Position numbers and translations under genes: made by a program. A stretch of DNA of 64,000 bases, taken from assembly GCF_024609265.1 (NCBI RefSeq), contig NZ_JANHMP010000001.1, positions 186,001 through 250,000 on the forward strand. The letters are read 5' to 3'. Positions 1-6,172 of this stretch are shown here, piece after piece. The DNA comes from Geothrix campi. GTDB lineage: Bacteria; Acidobacteriota; Holophagae; Holophagales; Holophagaceae. The first letter of the stretch is position 1. Each line of letters starts with the position of its first letter. Below the pieces are notes generated by a model, which searched no databases, was not told the origin of the DNA, and saw nothing but the letters and a program-made list of their open reading frames with translations.

Positions 1-595
1 CCTTCAGGAAATCCATCAGGGAAACCGGCTTTTCAATGGCGGAGGCTTGCCGCAGGTTGAACGCGGTATTCCCGGCGTTGCCGGAGGCGGCGGTCTTCGC
101 CACGGCGGCGGAGTTGCCGGCCTGGTTCGTCGTGGTCTTCGCGTCCCGGTAGGCGGCCTGCGCCTGGCTGGCCAGGTTCTTCTGCGCCTCGAAGGCGGCC
201 CCGGCGGAGGTTCCCAGGGATTGAATCTGGGAGCGGATGCCGGAGGTTTCGGCGTTGAAATACTGCGCCGCCATGACCACGACCGAACCCAGCGAGGGCG
301 CTACGAGGTTGCGGGCCAGCATCATGTCATTGAGTTGCTTGAGGAGGTCGCTCTGGTCGTTCTGGTAGAGGTTCCCCAAGGTCCACTGGCTTTGGGAATC
401 CAGCGTGAGAATGTCGCCCCAATCCTGCGGGGTGGAGGCCTCGAGCTTCGCGTCAGCGAGGGACGCCCAGAACTGCTGGAGGTTGTATCGAACGTCTTCC
501 AGGTTGCGGGCCGTCAGGCTCTGCATGGCCCAGCGCAGCCACTTGGCGTCATCTTCCAGCCATTCCTGGACGTTGAAGGTTTCCGCGTACGTCAT
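1..595 (-). CDS. Hypothetical Ala/Gln-rich protein, truncated by window edge
   Basis: The frame opens at an ATG at 595 and runs off the left edge without a stop, giving at least 198 residues. The start overlaps the stop of the upstream 300-aa gene by an ATGA, so translation is probably coupled. The sequence begins MTYAETFNVQEWLEDDAKWL, has no signal peptide, and becomes rich in Ala, Gln and Asn in its second half (about residues 115-190), suggesting long helices or a fibrous part. I do not recognise a family. As the last visible member of the late block it is probably a virion or assembly protein of the element, by position only. Confidence 0.7.
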   Translation of the reverse strand, partial: MTYAETFNVQEWLEDDAKWLRWAMQSLTARNLEDVRYNLQQFWASLADAKLEASTPQDWGDILTLDSQSQWTLGNLYQNDQSDLLKQLNDMMLARNLVAPSLGSVVVMAAQYFNAETSGIRSQIQSLGTSAGAAFEAQKNLASQAQAAYRDAKTTTNQAGNSAAVAKTAASGNAGNTAFNLRQASAIEKPVSLMDFLK

Positions 596-1494
596 CGGGT
601 GGCCAGCACCACGAGGCCGATTCCACCGACCACCAGGGCCGGCACCAACCAGGGGTTGGAACTGCCCGAGCCCATGCTGCCGCCGCCGCCGATGCCCGGG
701 GTATAGGTCCCGGGTGCATAGGTGCCGTTCGCGGTGATGCCAGCGGGCACCTGGCCGAAGCCTCCCGTGGGCTCAATGGGGTAGCCGTTCGCGTCGTACT
801 GGATGGGGCCGCCGCCCAGCTGGACCCGTTGCTGGAGGAGCGGCTGGAGGGATGGGTCTACCAGGTTGTAACCCTGCTTCTGGGCTTCCAGCATCTGGGC
901 GGCCTGCTCGGCGCTGAGGTCGCTGACCTTGCTGCCATTGACGAGGAGCTGGGAACCGGCAAGGGCCAGCTTTGCGCCCGTGGCAATCCAGGATGTGCCG
1001 GCGGCGGTGGTGGCCGTGGTGGCGGCCGTCGCTCCTCCTGCTGCGGCGCCACTGGTGAAGAGGGAGCCCACGGCGGCCTTTGCGGCGGCCATCTTGGCGC
1101 CGATGGCCTGCATCCCACTGAGCATTTTCGCGGCGATGGTCGCCCCGGTGCCCATGGTGTAAATCGTGATGGCGATGGCCGCCACGATAATCAGCCACTT
1201 CGAATTTTTCTTGGCCCAGACGTTGATCTTCGTGTGGAGGTCGTCCACCTTGTCGATGATTTTGTTGTCGATCTTCGACAGGTTCTTTGCGAGCTGCGGA
1301 CTCACGAGCTTGATGGGCGCCAGCGCCACCTTGGAAACGGTCTGCGCCACCTTCTTGAAGAAGCTGCCCAGGCCCTGCATGTCGCCGTAGTCATCCAGCG
1401 GCGTCATCGGCCGCCAGCCCATGGGCTGCGGCACGGCGCGGGCTTGAATGTTGAGGGGATCGAATGGGGTGTGAAGAATGAAAACGTGACTCAT
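592..1494 (-). CDS. Predicted membrane structural protein, 300 aa
   Basis: No family recognised. An amphipathic, Lys-rich N-terminal third (around FFKKVAQTVSKVALAPIKLV) precedes a hydrophobic stretch at about residues 94-120 (KWLIIVAAIAITIYTM). An Ala/Thr-rich linker follows, then a Gly/Ser-rich region, and the protein ends in a C-terminal membrane segment (PWLVPALVVGGIGLVVLATR). It overlaps both neighbours by ATGA. It shares the C-terminal anchor layout of the next three upstream genes but lacks their PG[LV][RK]N motif. The Gly-rich low-complexity section and two membrane segments would suit a minor membrane or spike protein of a virion. That function is inferred from context. Confidence 0.7.
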   Translation of the reverse strand: MSHVFILHTPFDPLNIQARAVPQPMGWRPMTPLDDYGDMQGLGSFFKKVAQTVSKVALAPIKLVSPQLAKNLSKIDNKIIDKVDDLHTKINVWAKKNSKWLIIVAAIAITIYTMGTGATIAAKMLSGMQAIGAKMAAAKAAVGSLFTSGAAAGGATAATTATTAAGTSWIATGAKLALAGSQLLVNGSKVSDLSAEQAAQMLEAQKQGYNLVDPSLQPLLQQRVQLGGGPIQYDANGYPIEPTGGFGQVPAGITANGTYAPGTYTPGIGGGGSMGSGSSNPWLVPALVVGGIGLVVLATR

Positions 1495-1976
1495 CGGCGG
1501 CCCTTCCGGAAGAAGACGAAGGCGAGCAGGATCCCGGCGGCGGCCACCAGATAGAGGTTTCGCACGCCGGGGATGATCTGCTGGTCGAAGAACCCGGGCG
1601 CCTGGGGCTGGGGATTCGATGCCACTGGCATGGCGGCGGGCACGGCCGCGGGTGCCGTGGCGGTCGCGGCCGCGGTCTCGGTCGTGGGGGCCTGGATGGG
1701 CATGGGCGTCGGCAGAATGGCTTCGCCGTTGGCGGGTCCGATGTTCGTCGCGGTTGCGATCATTGGCTGCGGCGCGGTGACGGATTTGATCAGCTCTTGC
1801 AGCGATGGCAGCGGCGCACTGGCGCCCGGCGTGTCAGCCTGGGCCGTGGCCTGCTTCTCCGCGAAGGCTCGGGCCTTCACCTGCGTGATGAGGGGCTGAA
1901 CGATCCGGGCGAACATGGGGTTCATCTGGAGCGGCGTTTCGTCCAGCTCGGGCGCTACCGCGCCAAAGGCGGTCAC
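1491..1976 (-). CDS. C-terminally anchored protein with PG[LV][RK]N signature, 161 aa
   Basis: A soluble N-terminal part with a Pro/Ala/Thr-rich linker (residues about 80-125) leads to the C-terminal block FFDQQIIPGVRN, a membrane segment (LYLVAAAGILLAFVFF) and a basic end (RKGRR). The same three-part ending occurs in the two genes upstream (94 and 146 aa), so the three are probably paralogous in their C-termini although the N-termini differ. Start and stop overlap neighbours by ATGA. The arrangement suggests a membrane-anchored structural protein with its N-terminal domain displayed on one side. No known family was recognised. Confidence 0.72.
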   Translation of the reverse strand: MTAFGAVAPELDETPLQMNPMFARIVQPLITQVKARAFAEKQATAQADTPGASAPLPSLQELIKSVTAPQPMIATATNIGPANGEAILPTPMPIQAPTTETAAATATAPAAVPAAMPVASNPQPQAPGFFDQQIIPGVRNLYLVAAAGILLAFVFFRKGRR

Positions 1977-2257
1977 GCGATCACCTTGTGGCTGGCCTTG
2001 CGGACCATGAACCAGATGCCCAGGGCGGCGATGCCGGCTCCCAGCAGCACGGTCACGTTGCGCAGGCCCGGGATAATGCTTTCCTGGGTCATCCAGGAGT
2101 TACCGGGCACGCTCTGCGGGTACGTGGGAAGGTTCCCGCCTTGCGTGGCGGGGAGCATGCTCTGGGAGCCCGCGGGCACCATCCGGCCGTCTGAGGATTG
2201 CACCAGGGGCTGAATGTCGTCCGGGGTGTAAAAGGTGTTGGTGACGACTCCGGTCAT
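1973..2257 (-). CDS. C-terminally anchored small protein with PG[LV][RK]N signature, 94 aa
   Basis: A short Gln/Pro-rich N-terminal part is followed by WMTQESIIPGLRN, a membrane segment (VTVLLGAGIAALGIWFMV) and a basic tail. The ending matches those of the flanking 146-aa and 161-aa proteins at the Gln, the [IV]PG and the [RK]N positions. Start and stop each overlap the neighbour by ATGA, so the block is probably translated in fixed order. Likely a small virion or assembly membrane protein of the element. Function is inferred. Confidence 0.72.
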   Translation of the reverse strand: MTGVVTNTFYTPDDIQPLVQSSDGRMVPAGSQSMLPATQGGNLPTYPQSVPGNSWMTQESIIPGLRNVTVLLGAGIAALGIWFMVRKASHKVIA

Positions 2258-2694
2258 GGTTGCACCACCTGGGAAGGCTTGCGGTTCATCAGGAACAGGC
2301 CGAGGCCCGCGGCTGCCAAGATGGCCAGCAAGGCGGAATTTTTCAGGCCCGGGACCATTTCCTGGTCGAACCAGGAATACGGCGTGTTGACGATGTTCCG
2401 GTAGTAGGCATCATTCACGGCGGTGCCGGTGATTCGCGCCTGGGCCTTGGCCTTGCCGGCTGCATTCATCACCTGGACGGCGCTCTGGCCGGCCTTCGTC
2501 ACGAAGTTGCTGGCCGTGGTGAGGAAGTCGAGGAAGCCCCCGCCGCTGGGCTCCGCCGTGATCACGTAGGGATTCACCGAAGACGACACGGCCGGCGCGG
2601 TGGGCACCGTGGCCGGGCCGCTCACGAGGTAGAGCAGATCATCCGCCAGGCCTGAAAAGGCTTCGGTGCTGCCGAGAATCTGGATTGTGCTCAA
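2254..2694 (-). CDS. C-terminally anchored protein with PG[LV][RK]N signature, 146 aa
   Basis: The N-terminal 55 residues are Ser/Val/Pro-rich. A helical middle (residues about 55-95) precedes YSWFDQEMVPGLKN, then a membrane segment (SALLAILAAAGLGLFLM) and a short basic end (NRKP). This is the first of three consecutive proteins sharing that C-terminal layout. Its start overlaps the stop of the transglutaminase-like gene by ATGA. There is no N-terminal signal peptide, so membrane insertion must rely on the C-terminal segment. Family not recognised. Confidence 0.72.
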   Translation of the reverse strand: MSTIQILGSTEAFSGLADDLLYLVSGPATVPTAPAVSSSVNPYVITAEPSGGGFLDFLTTASNFVTKAGQSAVQVMNAAGKAKAQARITGTAVNDAYYRNIVNTPYSWFDQEMVPGLKNSALLAILAAAGLGLFLMNRKPSQVVQP

Positions 2695-3365
2695 GGCATC
2701 ACCTCAAGATCCATGCTTTTGGTGGCCTGGGGGTATTCCCAGCCGGCACGGTTGTTTTCCGTCGCGTCGAAGGCCCTCCACTTCCCGTCCAGCAGGGCCA
2801 CGGGGTAGATGTGGGCCCAGCCCTTTTTTCGCGGGATCTGGATAAGGCGGGCTTTGACCTGAATTCCCGCGGCCGTGAAGAGTGCCGCCAGCAGGCCGGT
2901 GAAGTCTTCGCAATCCCCGATTCCGTCTTTCATCAGTTCCGGGATCTGCTGGAACAGCTCACGGCCGGCGGGGTCGTTCACGTACCGGACGCGGCTGCGC
3001 ACCCATTCGTAGATGCGCACGGCTTCGGCGCTCTTGTGGTGGCCGTTGGTGGTCTTCGGCGCGCTTCCCAGGGCCTCGGCCAGCAGGGCTCGGGTGTTCG
3101 CCATGCCGCGCGGGCCAGCGCCCAGGGCGGGCCTGACCACCTGCTCACGCAACACGGCCACCTTCGCGGCGGCCTGCTCGTCATTTGAACCGTAGACCCT
3201 GACCGTCTTCGTCGTCTGGATTCCCGTTTTCGGCGCCAGCGCCGGGGGCTTGGCCGGGGGCTGGACGCTGGGGGAGGAGGCCGGGGCCTGGCTCACCACG
3301 GCGGCCGGCGGTGCCAGCACAGGGGGTCGGTATTCCAGCGGGGAGACGGTCGGGGTCCACAGCAT
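2691..3365 (-). CDS. Transglutaminase-like cysteine peptidase
   Basis: Residues about 110-224 carry a transglutaminase-like fold signature. A Cys in GIGDCEDFTGLLAALF (about residue 152), a His in GWAHIYPV (about 185) and an Asp in WRAFDATENN (about 200) form a plausible Cys-His-Asp triad. The N-terminal 60 residues are Pro/Ala-rich and unstructured, with no clear signal peptide. The ATG at 3365 has an AGAGG eight bases upstream; longer forms from TTG/GTG at 3434/3416 lack a good site. It lies directly upstream of, and overlaps, the C-terminal-anchor genes. Possible roles are processing of those proteins, peptidoglycan or virion peptide cleavage, or crosslinking. The family is fairly clear; the substrate is unknown. 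Confidence 0.8.
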   Translation of the reverse strand: MLWTPTVSPLEYRPPVLAPPAAVVSQAPASSPSVQPPAKPPALAPKTGIQTTKTVRVYGSNDEQAAAKVAVLREQVVRPALGAGPRGMANTRALLAEALGSAPKTTNGHHKSAEAVRIYEWVRSRVRYVNDPAGRELFQQIPELMKDGIGDCEDFTGLLAALFTAAGIQVKARLIQIPRKKGWAHIYPVALLDGKWRAFDATENNRAGWEYPQATKSMDLEVMP

Positions 3366-3430
3366 GTCCCAAGCCTCTGGCGTTCCGTTCCGGCCCGTGG
3401 CCGCTCCGGGCCGCACCTGGCGCCGGACAT

Positions 3431-3460
3431 GCAAAGGCCCGCCGGGTGGCGGGCCTTTGC
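3431..3460 (-). terminator. Perfect 13-bp hairpin between late genes
   Basis: GCAAAGGCCCGCC and its exact complement flank a 4-base loop. It follows the 44-aa gene (stop at 3475) in the minus direction and ends in only three T within the arm. It is probably a bidirectional or attenuating terminator between the coiled-coil/44-aa genes and the peptidase gene. A similar hairpin sits at 5518-5547. Confidence 0.6.
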
Positions 3461-3474
3461 TCGGTCGTGGGGCT

Positions 3475-3609
3475 TCAGCGCTTCGGCAGGGGCACCTTGA
3501 CGTTGAGGCTGCGGATGTAGAGCGGCAGGATCCCGAACAGGAACCAGCCTTCGCAGAGGTTCCCCACGGCTCCGCCGGTCTTCTTCTGCCAGTTGCGATA
3601 GACGATCAT
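3475..3609 (-). CDS. Small membrane protein, 44 aa
   Basis: ATG at 3609 is preceded by GAAAGGGAAACC, a reasonable ribosome site. The product starts MIVYRNWQKKTGG, has a hydrophobic middle (NLCEGWFLFGILPLYI, about residues 18-33) and a basic end (VPLPKR). It sits between the 562-aa coiled-coil gene and a hairpin, in the same direction and with suitable spacing to both. Small single-span proteins are common among coat, holin and minor membrane proteins of viruses, but nothing here identifies which. Function unknown. Confidence 0.6.
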   Translation of the reverse strand: MIVYRNWQKKTGGAVGNLCEGWFLFGILPLYIRSLNVKVPLPKR

Positions 3610-3642
3610 GGTTTCCCTTTCGATGGTTGGGGTTGGGGTGGT

Positions 3643-5334
3643 CTACTGCTGGGCCTTGAAGGCGGTCAGGAGCTGCATCAGGCGGTCATTGTGCTGGCCC
3701 TGACCGATGGCGCCCGCCACGAAGGCGATGGGCATGGCGCCCATGGCGCGGAGCCAGGCGGCCCGCGTTTCATCGGGAACGGTGGATTTCAGGCCTTCCA
3801 GGATTTCCTCATCCGTCTTGCCTGAATCCAGGGCCTCCATCAGTTTGGCTCGCAAGCTTTCCAGGTCCACGCTGCTCTCCTCTGAGGCGGGCACCTGGCC
3901 CGCGCGTTCCGCGGCGTGCTGCTCTGCCGCCTGAATGATGTTTTCCACGTTGGCCTTCCAGTGCTGCGTCCACGCGGCCCACCACGCGGCCATTGGGCCC
4001 TCCTGCATGCCGGCGGCGTGGAAGTCCTCCAACATCTGTTGAACCTGGGCAAGCTGGGCGGCGGCCTCGGGCCCCTCGTCGGGGATCTTCTCCTCGATGA
4101 TCGCCGCGGCCTCGTCCACGAGGCTCATGGCCTCCAGATGCTCGGCCCGGGTGGGCTCTCCGCTGGGGTTGATCACCACGGGCGCCGCGTGCGTCTGGTG
4201 GGGCGCTGGGGGCGGCTGGCGGTGCGGCTGGGGCGCGGTGGCCTTGGGCTTGTTCAGGCTGCTCACCACGGCGCCAATGAGGCCCTGGAAGGCCTCCGGG
4301 CCGCCCATGTGTCCTACCAGTTCACCGATGACGCTGGACTCGGGTACGCCGGCCTCGTGCTCCAGCTTCCAGATCCGGGGTGTCAGTTCGTCGCGCACTT
4401 TGCGCTCCCCTTCGATCTGGCCGCGGGCCATGCCTCGCTGCTCGGCCTCGTCCAGTTCCCGGCGGTGCCGTTCGCGCAGTTCGTCCAGCTCTTTCCGGTG
4501 GGCACGGTCGGCCTCCAGCTGGCCCTCCAGTTTCCCGGAACGCTGGCCCTGCTCGTAGCTGAATCCCTTCAGCTTCTCGATCTCCACGGGATCCATTCCG
4601 CCCTTGCTGCCGCCGCCGAAGAGGCCCGCCACCTTCGAAACCATGTCCAGAGTCGTGTTCAGGTGTCCCATGGGATCCTCTTTCGGCCGGTCTTCAATCA
4701 CGGCATTGACGGGCGGAACGTAGCCCGGGGGCGGCTCGACGGTCACGGTGGTGGTGGTGTCCAGCGTCAGCTCACCGGCCGCCCATCCCTTCATCCGCCA
4801 TTCGTAGCGGCCGAAGCGCCCGGACCGCTTGGCGTAGTCCATGGTTCGCATTTCGAACCCGGGATCGCCCAGGGCCTTGACTCCCTCCTGGTCCAGCGCC
4901 AGCTCCTCGCAGAAGATCCGCGTGGGCTTGGGGCCGCCGTTCGCTTCGAGGCGGTTGAGGGTCAGCTTCAGCTCTGTGCGGGCCTCGCCCTGGTCGTCGG
5001 CGGTCAGGTCGCGCAGGCTATCCATGTAGGCATAGAACGGGGCCAGGCGCTGGCGCTCCTCCTCCTGGGCCTGCGTCGTGGTCTTCGAGTGCGCGGCCAG
5101 CATCTGATTGACGGTTGCGGCGGCCGTCCCCCGGGCCACGGCCTCGGTGTGATCCAGTTCCCGCTGACGCCTGGCCGTTTCCGTGATGGCCTCCTGCTCT
5201 GCCTCGGACAGCACTGGCATCGTCGGGTCTGGCATCGCCAGGTCAGGCCTCCCAGGCTGTAAGAAGGACGGCAGCTCCTCCGGCTTGACCACGCGGGGCG
5301 GTTCCATCCAATTGATTTTTCCGTCTTTTGCCAC
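3643..5334 (-). CDS. Large coiled-coil protein of the element, 562 aa
   Basis: GTG at 5334 is chosen because GGGAGG lies six bases upstream; an ATG further out has no ribosome site. An N-terminal helical part rich in Gln/Arg/Glu (residues about 40-110) precedes a compact part (about 125-205). A Gly-rich stretch (about 238-247) follows, then a strong charged coiled coil (about 263-318, EGQLEADRAHRKELDELRE). A Pro/His-rich linker (about 358-385) leads to a helical C-terminal half. No Walker motif or known capsid signature is seen. As the largest late protein it is a candidate scaffold, capsid or DNA-binding structural protein. No confident assignment. Confidence 0.75.
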   Translation of the reverse strand: MAKDGKINWMEPPRVVKPEELPSFLQPGRPDLAMPDPTMPVLSEAEQEAITETARRQRELDHTEAVARGTAAATVNQMLAAHSKTTTQAQEEERQRLAPFYAYMDSLRDLTADDQGEARTELKLTLNRLEANGGPKPTRIFCEELALDQEGVKALGDPGFEMRTMDYAKRSGRFGRYEWRMKGWAAGELTLDTTTTVTVEPPPGYVPPVNAVIEDRPKEDPMGHLNTTLDMVSKVAGLFGGGSKGGMDPVEIEKLKGFSYEQGQRSGKLEGQLEADRAHRKELDELRERHRRELDEAEQRGMARGQIEGERKVRDELTPRIWKLEHEAGVPESSVIGELVGHMGGPEAFQGLIGAVVSSLNKPKATAPQPHRQPPPAPHQTHAAPVVINPSGEPTRAEHLEAMSLVDEAAAIIEEKIPDEGPEAAAQLAQVQQMLEDFHAAGMQEGPMAAWWAAWTQHWKANVENIIQAAEQHAAERAGQVPASEESSVDLESLRAKLMEALDSGKTDEEILEGLKSTVPDETRAAWLRAMGAMPIAFVAGAIGQGQHNDRLMQLLTAFKAQQ

Positions 5335-5517
5335 GGCTTTCCTCCCGCTCCAGAGTCCGGTTTCCGCGCCGGGTCCGTGGCCGCATCTGTCCCGGTTGCG
5401 GCCATATTCGCCCATTCCCCCCAGCGGGCCCCCGCCGTGCCCCCTGCGTGCCCCCGCCATTCCCCCGCGTTCCCCCTATGGGTTCAGGGGTGTGATGGCC
5501 GGCGGGGTGGACGAGGC

Positions 5518-5547
5518 AGAAAAAGGCCCCCCGGGTGGAGGGCCTTC
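5518..5547 (-). terminator. Rho-independent terminator after the early/replication block
   Basis: In the minus direction, AAGGCCCTCC, loop ACCC, then GGGGGGCCTT is followed immediately by a T run (TTTTT at 5524-5520). It lies 18 bases past the stop of the 63-aa gene and separates the replication block from the late block. The remaining gap to 5334 shows no further gene. It presumably holds the promoter of the 562-aa gene, but I see no clear -35/-10 pair. Confidence 0.75.
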
Positions 5548-5564
5548 GGGTGGGGAGTGGCGGG

Positions 5565-5756
5565 CTAGTTTTTGGGGTTGAAGACCACGGGCCCCACGGC
5601 AAGGATTCCCGTGTCTTTGTCCAGTAAGGCCTCCGCCCTCCCGAACGCGCAAAGCCGAATCTCGGTCACTCCGCCGGGCTTGGCCTCAACGTGTATTTCC
5701 GTTTCGTCGGGCCAGTCTTCCAGCAGGGCCAGCAGGTTCTTCTTCGTCATCGCCAT
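5565..5756 (-). CDS. Small acidic hypothetical protein, 63 aa
   Basis: The product begins MAMTKKNLLALLEDWPDETE and alternates hydrophobic and charged residues like a small alpha/beta fold (IHVEAKPGG, TEIRLCAFG, ILAVGPVVFN). It starts three bases past the stop of the 58-aa membrane protein and is followed by a terminator, so it is the last gene of the replication operon. Two possible ATG codons lie at 5756 and 5750. No family recognised. Confidence 0.6.
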   Translation of the reverse strand: MAMTKKNLLALLEDWPDETEIHVEAKPGGVTEIRLCAFGRAEALLDKDTGILAVGPVVFNPKN

Positions 5757-5759
5757 GGG

Positions 5760-5936
5760 TCACATCGGCCCAAGGCGGCGGAGGGCGTAGTACGTCACAT
5801 AAAGCCAGGACAAGACGCCGTGCAGCATCGCCCACAGGATTGACTTATTGATGCCCCAGGAAATGGTTACGGCGATGATGCTACCGAAACCCCATATCGC
5901 CCTGACTTCAGAGGACCAGTCATCGGTTTGGTACAT
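5760..5936 (-). CDS. Small membrane protein, 58 aa
   Basis: ATG at 5936 has AGGAG nine bases upstream and lies four bases past the stop of the HTH gene. The product carries one or two hydrophobic segments (IWGFGSIIAVTISWGINKSI and ILWAMLHGVLSWLYVTYYAL) and a short basic end. It could be a holin-like or superinfection-exclusion protein, but no motif supports either. Confidence 0.6.
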   Translation of the reverse strand: MYQTDDWSSEVRAIWGFGSIIAVTISWGINKSILWAMLHGVLSWLYVTYYALRRLGPM

Positions 5937-5940
5937 GTTC

Positions 5941-6165
5941 TCAACTCCTCTTGTGGGCGAATAGAACCTTGCGGTCGGTTTCATCGAAGGGCAGCGGCGT
6001 GGACATCATAGCTTCCACGGCCTTGCGGCAGACGAAGATGGTCCGCTGGGTCACTCGGATGACTGGCAACAGGCCGAGGTCCACCCAGCGGCGGATGGTT
6101 CGGCGGCTGACGCCTAACACGATGGCGGCGTCAGAGTAGCGGTAGGACTGTTTTTCGATGGGCAT
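5941..6165 (-). CDS. Excisionase-like/MerR-type helix-turn-helix protein, 74 aa
   Basis: The product contains the HTH_17-type pattern YSDAAIVLGVSRRTIRRWVD followed by LGLLPVIRVTQRTIFVCRKA, the usual winged helix of phage excisionases and plasmid regulators. Length (74 aa) is normal for such proteins. The ATG at 6165 has AGGAGC seven bases upstream. It sits seven bases after the rep stop, so it is co-expressed with the replication initiator. Likely roles are excision directionality or control of replication copy number; both are inferred. Confidence 0.8.
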   Translation of the reverse strand: MPIEKQSYRYSDAAIVLGVSRRTIRRWVDLGLLPVIRVTQRTIFVCRKAVEAMMSTPLPFDETDRKVLFAHKRS

Positions 6166-6172
6166 GGGGCTC

